64,000 bases of DNA, from positions 23,964-87,963 of the forward strand of contig JADFNE010000001.1 in the NCBI GenBank assembly GCA_022563535.1, in the 5' to 3' direction. Below the pieces are notes generated by a model. The model did no database searches and was not told the DNA's origin. It saw nothing but the letters and a program-made list of their open reading frames with translations. Of the stretch, positions 43,207 to 52,162 are shown one piece after another. Source of the DNA: Myxococcales bacterium. Lineage in GTDB: Bacteria > Myxococcota_A > UBA9160 > UBA4427. Each line of letters starts with the position of its first letter. Positions within the stretch are counted from its first letter, which is position 1. A program made the translations under genes and the position numbers.

Positions 43207-44517
43207 ATGACTCATTCACGCCATTCCATCCAAAACTCCAGCATCGACGCCCTGATCGCCAACCATCGGCTCGGCTACACCCTCGATCAGGCCTTCTACC
43301 TCTCGCCCGAGGTCTTCGAGGAAGAATTCACTCACCTGTTTTCCAGGCAATGGCAGTTTACCGACCATATCAGCCGAATTCCCAAGCAGGGCGATTACTT
43401 CCTGTTCAAAATTGCAGGAGAAGAAATCATCGTGGTGCGCGGCGAGGGCGATGTCGTCCACGCGCATTTCAATGTCTGTCGCCATCGCGGTTCGCGGGTG
43501 TGCCGGGAATCCGCAGGCCACATCAAGCGCCTGACCTGTCCCTATCACGCCTGGTCGTATCGACTCGACGGCAGTCTCGCCCACGCCCGGGGCATGCCGG
43601 AGAGCGTCGACCTGTCGAAGCTTTCGCTGCGCTCCTGCCAGGTTCGCGTGTTCGAAGGACTGATCTTCATCAACCTTACGCCGGAAGGGCAGGGCCGCGT
43701 TCCCGATTTTGAATCTCTCACCGAGCCACTGCTCCCATGGGTTGCGCAGGCGGATCTGCGCCACACCAAGATCGCGCACGTCGAGAGTTTCCGTTCGCCC
43801 GTCAACTGGAAGGTCGCGCTCGAAAATTACTTCGAGTGCTACCACTGCCCTTCCTCTCATCCGGAGTGGTGCAAGGTTCAACTGCACGCCTTGCGGGATG
43901 CCGTTGGAACCGAAAAGGCGATCGATACCTTCGCCGAGAGAAATGAAATCTGGGAAGCGAAGGCCAAAGCACTGGGACACATGGCGGGATCCATGTCCGC
44001 TGACAACGTTGATCTCCCGGACGACGAGAGTTGCTACAACGCCCAGATCAGCTTCGCCGAGCGCATGCTGGTCAACGAAAACACGGAAAGTCTCTACGCT
44101 TCGCTGACCCCCAACGGAGCGGACATGCCCTCGAAGTTGCTTGGAACCTACCAGGCCGACGACGAGGGTCAGGTCGACTGGGGGCTGACCCCGAGTTGTT
44201 TCCTCTACACGAGTTGCTCAGTCTCGACAGTCCTGCGCATCACTCCACTCGGAGTGGCCGACACCGATCAGCAGTTGATGTGGCTCGTTCATGAGGACGC
44301 GAAGGAAGGGATCGACTACGACATCGAGAGCATGTGCTGGCTTGCCAGCGCCACGATGAACCAGGACCGGCAGATTGTAGAAGACACCCAGGCGGGCATT
44401 GCCTCGCGCGCCTATGTGCCGGGCCCGTATGCGGAACTCGAAAGCCAGATCCCGAAGCTCCAGAGCATCTACCTGCGAGCGCTGAAATATGGACGCGAGC
44501 TTCGATCGGACGCGTAA
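43207..44517 (+). CDS. Rieske-type non-haem iron oxygenase, alpha subunit
   Basis: 436 aa. The Rieske [2Fe-2S] ligands are Cys91/His93 and Cys111/His114 (CRHRG ... CPYHAW). The mononuclear iron site is in ENYFECYHCPSSHPEW (His213, His218), with a later Asp in NQDRQIVED. The layout resembles choline/carnitine monooxygenases and GbcA-type betaine demethylases more than naphthalene dioxygenases (inference from pattern). No beta subunit and no reductase gene are in the window, so electrons come from elsewhere. The downstream GcvT-like gene fits removal of a methyl group released as formaldehyde or transferred to folate. Confidence 0.9.
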   Translation: MTHSRHSIQNSSIDALIANHRLGYTLDQAFYLSPEVFEEEFTHLFSRQWQFTDHISRIPKQGDYFLFKIAGEEIIVVRGEGDVVHAHFNVCRHRGSRVCRESAGHIKRLTCPYHAWSYRLDGSLAHARGMPESVDLSKLSLRSCQVRVFEGLIFINLTPEGQGRVPDFESLTEPLLPWVAQADLRHTKIAHVESFRSPVNWKVALENYFECYHCPSSHPEWCKVQLHALRDAVGTEKAIDTFAERNEIWEAKAKALGHMAGSMSADNVDLPDDESCYNAQISFAERMLVNENTESLYASLTPNGADMPSKLLGTYQADDEGQVDWGLTPSCFLYTSCSVSTVLRITPLGVADTDQQLMWLVHEDAKEGIDYDIESMCWLASATMNQDRQIVEDTQAGIASRAYVPGPYAELESQIPKLQSIYLRALKYGRELRSDA

Positions 44518-44571
44518 CGTCGATCAATTTGATATTCTGCTGCTCGCGATCAAGCCCCATTTGGAGAAATC

Positions 44572-45786
44572 ATGCCGAGACCCACGCCATTTCACGCGCG
44601 AACCTCCGCCCTCAACCAGGGCAATCACTGGGAAGAGTGGGCGGGCTTCGAGTCGGCGACGCAGTTCGAACTGAGTTTCGATCACGAATACCACGCCGTT
44701 CGAAATGGCTGCGGGATGTTCGACGTTTCGCCTCTCTATAAATACGACGTGCGCGGCCCCGATGCCCACGCCCTGCTCAATCGAGTCGTGGTGCGAGACC
44801 TTTCGAAGGCGCGGGTCGGGCAGGTGTTTTACACCGTTTGGTGCGACGATCGCGGCAAGGTCGTCGACGACGGCACGATCATGCGCCTGGGTGAGGAACA
44901 CTTTCGCATGACCGCGGCGATCCCCACTCTCTATTGGCTGGAAGACAACGCCACGGGAATGGACGTCGAGATCGAAGACACTTCAGAGTCGATTGCTGCA
45001 GTGGCGCTTCAAGGTCCTACGTCGCGAGACCTGATTCAGCGCTTGACGACTACCAACCTGGATGGCTTGCGCTTCTTCCGTTGCACCGACGCGGAGATCG
45101 CCGGCTTTCCCGTTGTCATCTCGCGCGCGGGATTTACAGGTGACCTCGGCTTCGAGATTTTTACAAAATCCGAAAACGCCCTGGCCCTCTGGGATGCGTT
45201 GATGGAAATCGGGCCCGACTATCAGATGCGTCCGGCCGGAGCCATCGCCCTCGATGTTGCGCGAGTGGAGGCGGGCCTGATCTTGATCGATCTCGACTTC
45301 GTCTCCTCGACACAAACTCTCTACGAGGTACAGAAGACTTCCCCTTATGAGTTGGGCCTGGGCTGGATGGTCAAACTCGACCAATCGTACTTCGTTGGTC
45401 GCGACGCTCTGCGAGAAGAGAAGAAGCGGGGAACGACTCGCGTCACGGTTGGCCTCGAACTCGATGTGAAAGCGATCGAGAGATGCTACGCCGAATTCGA
45501 CATGCCCCTGCATGTGCCCCACGAACCGTGGAAGACGTTCTATCCAATCTACTCCGACGCGGCTCGCCGGAACTTCATCGGCAGGGGCAGCAGCGGGGTC
45601 TGGTCGTCGACCCTGAAGAAATACGTGGTCATCGCAAGAGTCGAAGCGAAGTACGAAAAACTCGGCACCGTCATCTATTTCGAAGAATCCATTGAGGCGA
45701 AATCATTCGCGATTCCCGCAACCGTCGTCCGCATGCCCTTCTTCGATCCACCGCGCAAGAAAGCGATCATCGGAGGCTCGAAATGA
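44572..45786 (+). CDS. GcvT-like folate-dependent aminomethyltransferase / demethylase
   Basis: 404 aa from ATG 44572 (GGAGAAATC). The GcvT/DmdA-type fold is seen in FDHEYHAVRNGCGMFDVSPLYKYDVRGPDA, the folate-site strand VVDDGTIMRLGEEHFRMTAA, AALQGPTSR-like VALQGPTSRDLIQ, SRAGFTGDLGFEIF and PAGAIALDVARVEAGLILIDLDF. It is longer than glycine-cleavage GcvT (about 365 aa), and no gcvH or gcvP is near. It probably moves a one-carbon unit from a methylated amine or sulphonium compound to tetrahydrofolate. It lies 54 bp after the Rieske gene and overlaps the next gene by ATGA. Confidence 0.85.
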   Translation: MPRPTPFHARTSALNQGNHWEEWAGFESATQFELSFDHEYHAVRNGCGMFDVSPLYKYDVRGPDAHALLNRVVVRDLSKARVGQVFYTVWCDDRGKVVDDGTIMRLGEEHFRMTAAIPTLYWLEDNATGMDVEIEDTSESIAAVALQGPTSRDLIQRLTTTNLDGLRFFRCTDAEIAGFPVVISRAGFTGDLGFEIFTKSENALALWDALMEIGPDYQMRPAGAIALDVARVEAGLILIDLDFVSSTQTLYEVQKTSPYELGLGWMVKLDQSYFVGRDALREEKKRGTTRVTVGLELDVKAIERCYAEFDMPLHVPHEPWKTFYPIYSDAARRNFIGRGSSGVWSSTLKKYVVIARVEAKYEKLGTVIYFEESIEAKSFAIPATVVRMPFFDPPRKKAIIGGSK

Positions 45787-47381
45787 GCGAGAAGTACGGC
45801 AATCAGTACGATGCAATCATCGTTGGTGGCGGGCATAACGGTCTCACCTGTGCGGCCTATCTCGCGAAGGCCGGGCGCAAGGTGTTGGTGTTGGAGCAAC
45901 GCCACGTTCTGGGAGGGGCGGCGGTATCGGAAGAGATCTATCCGGGCTTCACCTACACGGTCTGTTCCTATGTGATCAGCCTCTTGCGCGCCGAAGTCAC
46001 GCGAGAGCTCGAGCTTCCCAAGCACGGCCTGCAGATTCGGCCCATCGACCACACGTTCCTGCCGATGGACAATGGTGACTGCTTCATCGCCTATGCGGAT
46101 GCGGCGAAGTACCGCGAAGAGATAAAGCGCCACTCTGTGCGCGACGCGGATCGTGCGGCCGTCTTTGGCGAGATCATGCACAAGATGGCGCTCGCGGTAA
46201 AACCCATCCTGGGATACACACCGCCCAACCTGAGCAATCCGAGCCTGCGCGATCTGCGAACCCTGAAGGATTTCGGCCAGCACCTGCACGGCCTGGGCGA
46301 AGATACGTTCAAACAGTTCTACAAGATCATGACCATGAGCTGCGACGACTTCCTCGGGGAGTACATCGAAACCGACGTCGTGCGCGCCATGTATGGACTG
46401 ATCGGCGTGATCGGCACCATGATGGGCCCGAAGTCTCCGGGCACGGCTTACGTGTTGCTACACCACTATATGGGTGAACTCGACGGCGCGTATTCCGCCT
46501 GGGGAAGCCAACGCGGAGGTACCGGTGGCGTCAGCGAAGCCATCGCGAGTGCGGCTCGCAGCCTGGGCGCCGAAATCCATGTCAACGCCCCGGTTGCTCA
46601 GGTCATCGTCAAGCACGGCAAGGCGGTGGGTGTCGCGATGGAAAACGGCGACGAGATCTACGCCAATACCGTCGTCTCGGGCTGCGACCCGAAGGTGACA
46701 TTTCGAAAGCTCATCGAGGAAAAGGAGCTGCCCTCCGAACTGGTGGACACGATCGACAAGTTCAAATACCGGGGCTCTTCGGGCAAGGTCAATCTCGCCC
46801 TCGATGGCCTGCCGGACTTTACGGCCATGAAAGACAAGATTCTCTTGCGGGGCGCGGTCGATATCTGTCCCAGTGTGGACTACATCGAAAGGGCCTACGA
46901 CGACGCCAAGTACGATGGTTTTTCGAAGAGACCCGCGATGGAGATTTCCATCCCCAGCGTTACCGACCCGACCATGGCGCCCCCCGGTAAACATGTGATG
47001 TCGATCTTCTGTCAATACGTGAACTACGATTTGTCGAAGCACGGCAATCGTGATCAACAGCGCGAAGCCTTCGGGAATACCGTGATCGACACCCTGTCCG
47101 ACTACTGTCCGAACATCAAGGACATCATGCTCCACAAACAGGTCCTGACGCCTGCGGATATGGAAGACACCTTTGGCCTCACCGAGGGGAACATCTTCCA
47201 CGGTGAACTGACCCTCGATCAACTCTTCTTCTTCCGTCCCGCAGCGGGGTGGTCCGCCTACCGCACGCCGGTGCGCGGCTATTTCCAGTGCGGTTCCGGA
47301 ACACATCCCGGAGGCGGAATTACCGCCGGGCCAGGGCGCCTGGCGGCGAAAGAGATCCTGGGCAGAGACTTCCCCTTCTGA
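45783..47381 (+). CDS. PYROXD2/phytoene-desaturase-like FAD oxidoreductase (copy 1)
   Basis: 532 aa. N-terminal Rossmann motif DAIIVGGGHNGLTCAAYLAKAGRKVLVLEQRHVLGGAAVSEEIYPGF. C-terminal FAD contact YRTPVRGYFQCGSGTHPGGGITAGPGRLAAKEIL. The family includes carotenoid desaturases and PYROXD2-type proteins of unknown substrate. It overlaps the GcvT-like gene by 4 bp and so belongs to the Rieske operon. With no carotenoid synthesis genes here, a redox step on the amine or an acyl intermediate is more likely than carotenoid desaturation (inference). Confidence 0.87.
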   Translation: MSEKYGNQYDAIIVGGGHNGLTCAAYLAKAGRKVLVLEQRHVLGGAAVSEEIYPGFTYTVCSYVISLLRAEVTRELELPKHGLQIRPIDHTFLPMDNGDCFIAYADAAKYREEIKRHSVRDADRAAVFGEIMHKMALAVKPILGYTPPNLSNPSLRDLRTLKDFGQHLHGLGEDTFKQFYKIMTMSCDDFLGEYIETDVVRAMYGLIGVIGTMMGPKSPGTAYVLLHHYMGELDGAYSAWGSQRGGTGGVSEAIASAARSLGAEIHVNAPVAQVIVKHGKAVGVAMENGDEIYANTVVSGCDPKVTFRKLIEEKELPSELVDTIDKFKYRGSSGKVNLALDGLPDFTAMKDKILLRGAVDICPSVDYIERAYDDAKYDGFSKRPAMEISIPSVTDPTMAPPGKHVMSIFCQYVNYDLSKHGNRDQQREAFGNTVIDTLSDYCPNIKDIMLHKQVLTPADMEDTFGLTEGNIFHGELTLDQLFFFRPAAGWSAYRTPVRGYFQCGSGTHPGGGITAGPGRLAAKEILGRDFPF

Positions 47382-47439
47382 CATTTCCCCCTTCCAGCTT
47401 GATCCTGCTGAGAACGAGTCAACAAAAAGGAATGAAATC

Positions 47440-49029
47440 GTGGCCACGTCTGACGTCATTGTCATTGGAGCAGGACACAACGGGTTGGTAGCGGCCGCGT
47501 ACCTCGCCAAAGCGGGGCGCAGCGTGCTCGTGCTCGAGCAGCGCGACAGCGTGGGCGGAGCCGCTGTCACCGAGGAGATCTTTCCGGGCTTTCACGCTTC
47601 GACGGTCGCGGACGGCGGCGGCTACTTGTCCCAGCGCGTGCGCGATGAGCTCAAACTCGATTCGCGCGTGGAGACCGTGCACTCGGACGCGGTGGCGTTC
47701 TGCCCGCAACCCGACGGAACTCAACTGACGATCTGGCGGGACACCGCCCGAACCGTCGAGGAGATTGCACGGTTTTCCAAGGCCGATGCCGCCGCCTATC
47801 CGGCATTCATCGACTTGATGAGCCGGATCGCCGGCGTGTTGCGCGGCATGATGGACATGACGCCTCCCACGCTTCCCAACCTGGGAGTCGCCGACCTGCT
47901 CGGTGGGCTGAACCTGTTGGGTCCTCTGTGGCGCCTGGGCCGCAAGAACCTCAAAGAGCTTCTGCGCGCTGTCCCGCTGACGACGGAAGACATGCTCAGG
48001 GAGCACTTCGAGTCCCCCGTCGTGAAGGTGGCCATCGGCGCGAGCTGCATCCAGCACGTGACCCTGGGACCGCGGGAAACGGGCTCTGCGTTGGCACTGC
48101 TCGGCAGCTGGGCGCTTTCGGGCACCGGCTTGTTTCGCTCGGCCTCCGTCGTGAAAGGCGGGATGGGTGCCCTGACCGGCGCGATCGCCGATGCCGCTCG
48201 CGACCTCGGGGTGGAGATTCGAACTGGCGCGGCCGTGGAAAAGGTGATCATCGACGATGGCCAAGCCACCGGCGTAAAACTCGAAAGCGGCGAGACGATC
48301 TCGGCGAAGATCGTCGTCTCGAACGCCGATCCGCGCACCACCTTCTTCAAGCTGCTCGAGCCCCGGGAATTCGGCGTCAGCGTTGCGCACGACGTTCGGA
48401 ACATCAAGTACCGGGGGTCGTCGGCGCGCATCCATCTCGCACTGCGCGATCTCCCCACGTTTACAGCTGCCGAGGGCGACGCGTCCACGGTGAAGGCGCG
48501 CTTGTCCGGGCCGATTCAAATCGCACCCTCGCTGGACGACATCGAGCGGGCCTTCGATTGCTCGAAATACGGCGAGTACTCGGACCGCCCGGTGCTGGAC
48601 GTGCTGATTCCCACTCTCAGCGATCCGGGCCTGGCTCCCGACGGACAACACTTGATGTCGATCACGGCTCGCTATGCACCCTACGCCCTGCGCGCGGGGA
48701 GTTGGGATGATCACAAGGAGTTGTTCGCAGACCGCGCGATCGAGACGCTGGCCGAATATGCACCCGGGATCCGGGAGCTCATTCTTCACCGGCGGGTGCT
48801 CGCGCCCACCGATCTCGAGAGCGAATTCGGATTGCCCGAGGGCAACCCCAACCACGGCGACATGCTGCTCGATCAGTTCTTCCACATGCGGCCGGTGTCG
48901 GGTTTCGCGAACTATCGGACGCCGATCGCAGGGGTCTATATGTGCGGCGTCGGCTGCCACCCCGGCGGCGGCGTGACCGGGATTCCCGGCTACAACGCCG
49001 CTCGGGAGATCCTGAAGGACGCGCAATAG
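47440..49029 (+). CDS. PYROXD2/phytoene-desaturase-like FAD oxidoreductase (copy 2)
   Basis: 529 aa from GTG 47440 (AAAAAGG upstream; a nearby ATG at 47432 is out of frame). DVIVIGAGHNGLVAAAYLAKAGRSVLVLEQRDSVGGAAVTEEIFPGF at the start and YRTPIAGVYMCGVGCHPGGGVTGIPGYNAAREIL at the end mirror the preceding gene. The two look like diverged paralogues, clearly different in the middle. They may act as a heteromer or on successive intermediates. It is the last gene of the Rieske operon, followed by a GC-rich hairpin. Confidence 0.87.
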   Translation: MATSDVIVIGAGHNGLVAAAYLAKAGRSVLVLEQRDSVGGAAVTEEIFPGFHASTVADGGGYLSQRVRDELKLDSRVETVHSDAVAFCPQPDGTQLTIWRDTARTVEEIARFSKADAAAYPAFIDLMSRIAGVLRGMMDMTPPTLPNLGVADLLGGLNLLGPLWRLGRKNLKELLRAVPLTTEDMLREHFESPVVKVAIGASCIQHVTLGPRETGSALALLGSWALSGTGLFRSASVVKGGMGALTGAIADAARDLGVEIRTGAAVEKVIIDDGQATGVKLESGETISAKIVVSNADPRTTFFKLLEPREFGVSVAHDVRNIKYRGSSARIHLALRDLPTFTAAEGDASTVKARLSGPIQIAPSLDDIERAFDCSKYGEYSDRPVLDVLIPTLSDPGLAPDGQHLMSITARYAPYALRAGSWDDHKELFADRAIETLAEYAPGIRELILHRRVLAPTDLESEFGLPEGNPNHGDMLLDQFFHMRPVSGFANYRTPIAGVYMCGVGCHPGGGVTGIPGYNAAREILKDAQ

Positions 49030-49094
49030 CGCGTGGATTGAAGAGTGTGGGGTGCCGCGCAGAATACACGCGGCCCAGGGCCTTGGAGGCAAAT

Positions 49095-49114
49095 CCGGGG
49101 CTTATCCCCCCCGG
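49095..49114 (+). terminator. GC-rich hairpin after the Rieske operon
   Basis: CCGGGG (49095-49100) and CCCCGG (49109-49114) form a 6-bp stem with an 8-nt loop, followed by CTTTCC but no T-run. It lies 65 bp after the last operon stop. The rest of the 258-bp gap to the 7-TM gene shows nothing recognisable. Confidence 0.35.
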
Positions 49115-49287
49115 CTTTCCGCTGGTCTCCTCTTCGCGTTTTTCGAAACACCCCATCGGTACAAAGCCGGACTACGGACATAAAGAAGTGTTGAGTACAC
49201 CCGATGAGATGAGAGCAGAGAAGAACCGGGGTGAATGCCGGCGCCTAATCCAATTGGGCGTGAAATTGAGTGGGAGAGACGCAGCCG

Positions 49288-50046
49288 ATGGAAGAGCTGG
49301 TGCCGTGGATAGGCGAACTACTTTCTATGACCTTGTATCTGGCTGTTGGCGTGAAACTCTGGAATCTCAGCAAGCGAACCGGGGAGTCTGCAGAAAGGAT
49401 TCTGGGGATCGCGATTCTCTGCTGGGGTGGGAGTTACGTCGTCTACAACATCCCCTATCTGTTGCTTGCCGGGGACGAGCGCATCGTGCCCACCATCACA
49501 CTGCTTTCATTCATCGTCGCAGACTTGGGCAACTTCGCCTTCGCAATGTTCACGTGGGTGGTATTCCGCCGCAACGAATCTTGGGCGCTCGGGTTCATGG
49601 TATTCATCGCCACTGCAATCGTCGTCGGCTGGGTCGGATCCGTGGCGATGGGCGATTTTGAATTTCTGGGCGCTAATGGAAGCCCGTTCCACTGGATCAG
49701 GCTCGTTGGCGCTTCACTCACCAGTGTATGGATGGCATGCGAGGCCACGCAGCAGTATGCCGCGGCCCGTCGTCGTCGGAAGTTGGGGCTCTGCGACCCG
49801 CTAACATGCAACCGTTACCTGCTCTGGGCATCCGCGGCGTCGCTCTGGATCACGATGGACCTGGCGACAACGGCGTACTTGCTTGTCGACGGTGAGGCGG
49901 GTATCCGAGTGGTTTTTTCCTCCCTGTTGGAGCTTGAATCCTTCTTTGGCACCGGGGGAGCACTCCTGGTTGGCCTCGCATTCTTTCCACCCGCGAGCTA
50001 CGAGCGGTGGCTTCGACGCGACCGGACGGCCGAGGCTACTTCGTAG
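49288..50046 (+). CDS. Seven-helix membrane protein of unknown function
   Basis: 252 aa from ATG 49288, with GGGAGAG as RBS (the GTG at 49270 precedes that RBS). Seven hydrophobic segments are visible: LLSMTLYLAVGV, GIAILCWGGSYVVYN, TLLSFIVADLGNFAFAMFTWVVF, LGFMVFIATAIVVGWVGSVAM, LVGASLTSVWMACEATQ, LLWASAASLWITMDLATTAYLL and ESFFGTGGALLVGLAFF. It ends with a basic tail. No retinal Lys or enzyme motif stands out. I do not recognise the family. It stands alone between the Rieske operon and the amidase. Confidence 0.7.
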   Translation: MEELVPWIGELLSMTLYLAVGVKLWNLSKRTGESAERILGIAILCWGGSYVVYNIPYLLLAGDERIVPTITLLSFIVADLGNFAFAMFTWVVFRRNESWALGFMVFIATAIVVGWVGSVAMGDFEFLGANGSPFHWIRLVGASLTSVWMACEATQQYAAARRRRKLGLCDPLTCNRYLLWASAASLWITMDLATTAYLLVDGEAGIRVVFSSLLELESFFGTGGALLVGLAFFPPASYERWLRRDRTAEATS

Positions 50047-50221
50047 CAGCAGTCGCGGACGCGCCTCTGCGCGCATCGCGGCTCGGCCGATGTACGCCCC
50101 GGCCAGATTTCCCAATTCAGTTCGCCGCAAATGAAGCACTGGCCTATCGTAGGCAGCCCTGTCTTGACGAAATGGCAGGCTGAAATCCCGACCCCGCTCA
50201 TTCGGGAGCAAGGACCCCCCG

Positions 50222-51646
50222 ATGGACGATCTCGAACTCTGTTACCTGCCCGCCGCTAGTGCCCTCCGTCGGTTTCGCAGCAAAGAACTCTCCCCGGTGG
50301 AATTGCTGCGGGCCCTGATCCAGCGCGCCGAAACCATCGACCCCCGGATCAACGCCTTTACGGAGTGCTACTTCGAAGAAGCGCTCGAACAAGCTGCCCG
50401 CGCCGAACAGCGCTACCTGGCCGGCGAGGCGCGCGCTCTCGAGGGTCTGCCGATCGCCATCAAGGACGAGGCCGAGATTCGCGGCAAGATCACCACCCAG
50501 GGCTCGTTGTTGTTCAAGGATCATGTGAGCGAAGAAAGTGCCCACGTGGTCGATCGACTCGAACAAGCCGGTGCGATCTTCCACGCTCGCACGGCCACAC
50601 CAGAGTTCTGCATTCTCTTTCAAACCTTCTCGCGCCTGTGGGGAGTCACGCGCAATCCCTGGAATCTCGACATCACCCCGGGCGGATCCTCGGGTGGTTC
50701 TGCGGCCAGTCTCGCTGCAGGGACTTCGACGCTGGCCAGCGGTTCGGACATCGGGGGTTCGATCCGGCAACCCGCCTCGATGTGTGGGCTGGTCGGCTAC
50801 AAGCCCCCCTATGGGCGCAACCCCGAAGCCGCGCCCTGGAACCTCGATTCGTGGAACCACCAGGGACCCCTGGCGCGCACAGTGGTCGACTGCGCGTTGT
50901 TTCAAAATGTGATGTCGGGCCCCCACCCACGCGACATCGCAAGCGTCCAGCCGAAGGTCGATATCCCCCTCGATCTCGACACGGATTTGCGCGGCTGGCG
51001 CATCGCCTACTCGATCGATTTCGACTACGTCGAGGTCGATCCGGAAGTCGCCCGCAATACCCTGGAGACCCTCGAGATCTTTCGCAGCCTCGGAGCCGAA
51101 GTCGAACCGGTCAAGCTCGGTTGGACGGACCGCCTGGATCAAGCCGCTCTGCACTACTACGACGCCGTGATGGGAGAAGTCATTGAAGAGGCCGCCGCCG
51201 GCCGTGAAGAATTGCTCACCGACTACGCGCACGACTACCTCCTTCGCGGGCGATCGGTTCAGCTCTCGGACTATTTCGCCGCACTGACGGTCTGCGGCGA
51301 GATGTACGAAAGCTTTGGACCGCTGATGGAGCGCTACCAGCTCTTCGTGTGCCCGACCACGACCACCACCCGGGTCAAAGCAGATTTCAATTACGTACAC
51401 GACTCACTGGAGATCAACGGGAAGTCCATCCAGCCCGAACTCGGCATCGCGATGTGCCACCAGTTCAACATGCTCAGCCGTTGCCCAGTGCTTTCGGTGC
51501 CTTCCGGGATCTCCGAGAATCGCGTACCCACAGGTGTCCAGTTGGTCGGACGGACCTTCGACGACGAGTCCGTATTCCGCGCCGGTGCCGCCCTGGAAGC
51601 CGTCCGCCAACCCTTTTGCAGCGCCGAAGAAAGGCCGAACTGCTGA
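50222..51646 (+). CDS. Amidase-signature family hydrolase
   Basis: 474 aa. The Ser-cisSer-Lys triad is Lys81 (IAIKDEAE), Ser156 (TPGGSSGGSAA) and nucleophile Ser180 (GSDIGGSIRQPASMCGLVGYKP). AAGGACCCCCC precedes ATG 50222. The length and motif order are those of bacterial amidases (AmdA, fatty-acid-amide-hydrolase-like). GatA is less likely because no gatB or gatC adjoins. The substrate amide is unknown. A PNPOx-fold gene follows after 13 bp. Confidence 0.9.
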   Translation: MDDLELCYLPAASALRRFRSKELSPVELLRALIQRAETIDPRINAFTECYFEEALEQAARAEQRYLAGEARALEGLPIAIKDEAEIRGKITTQGSLLFKDHVSEESAHVVDRLEQAGAIFHARTATPEFCILFQTFSRLWGVTRNPWNLDITPGGSSGGSAASLAAGTSTLASGSDIGGSIRQPASMCGLVGYKPPYGRNPEAAPWNLDSWNHQGPLARTVVDCALFQNVMSGPHPRDIASVQPKVDIPLDLDTDLRGWRIAYSIDFDYVEVDPEVARNTLETLEIFRSLGAEVEPVKLGWTDRLDQAALHYYDAVMGEVIEEAAAGREELLTDYAHDYLLRGRSVQLSDYFAALTVCGEMYESFGPLMERYQLFVCPTTTTTRVKADFNYVHDSLEINGKSIQPELGIAMCHQFNMLSRCPVLSVPSGISENRVPTGVQLVGRTFDDESVFRAGAALEAVRQPFCSAEERPNC

Positions 51647-51659
51647 GAGAGGAGCGAGA

Positions 51660-52115
51660 ATGTCTACCACGATGACGCGAGACGAAGCCGGGGCGTTTCT
51701 CTCGGAAGTTCGAGTTGGCGTGTTGAGCCTCCACGAGCCCGGTCGCGGGCCTCTGACCGTGCCCGTCTGGTACGGCTACGAAGTCGGGGGCGAGGTTTCG
51801 TTCATTACGGAGCCGGGTTCTCGCAAGGGCAAGCTGATTGCCGAGGGCCAGCGCGTGAGTCTCTGTGTTCAGAACGAAGCGTCGCCGTATCAATACGTCA
51901 GCGTAGAAGGCCCCATCCGCTCGATCGCGACTGCGGATCTCGAAAAGCACGTGAGGCCCCTGGCGCACCGCTACCTGGGCGTCGAGGCCGGCAATACGTA
52001 CGTCGACTTCAATCAGCCAGGGGAGGGCGAAGGCGAAGAACCTCAAATCATCGTTCGCTTTTCGCCCGAGCGCTGGCTCACCGCGGACTACGGCAAGGAA
52101 TACGTCGGCCTCTAG
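51660..52115 (+). CDS. Pyridoxamine-5'-phosphate-oxidase-like flavin (FMN/F420)-binding protein
   Basis: 151 aa from ATG 51660 (AGAGGAG six nt upstream; the longer frame from 51534 lies inside the amidase gene). The split-barrel fold is suggested by VRVGVLSLHEPGRGPLTVPVWYGYEVGGEVSFITEPGSRKGKLI and YQYVSVEGPIRSI. Small members of this type bind FMN, F420 or haem and reduce small molecules. The substrate is unknown. It probably forms a two-gene unit with the amidase. Confidence 0.78.
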   Translation: MSTTMTRDEAGAFLSEVRVGVLSLHEPGRGPLTVPVWYGYEVGGEVSFITEPGSRKGKLIAEGQRVSLCVQNEASPYQYVSVEGPIRSIATADLEKHVRPLAHRYLGVEAGNTYVDFNQPGEGEGEEPQIIVRFSPERWLTADYGKEYVGL

Positions 52116-52162
52116 CAGGCTGCTGGTGCGGCAAGAGCGTCGCGAACCGTGCGTTGATGCGA

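Noticed and set aside
47419-49092. 557-aa open frame antisense to the second PYROXD2-like gene
   Set aside because: Low-complexity His/Arg-rich shadow typical of GC-rich coding DNA; the opposite strand has clear FAD-binding motifs.
50222-51646. gatA (glutamyl-tRNA amidotransferase subunit A)
   Set aside because: Amidase motifs fit, but no gatB/gatC neighbours and the sequence around the triad looks like a general amidase.
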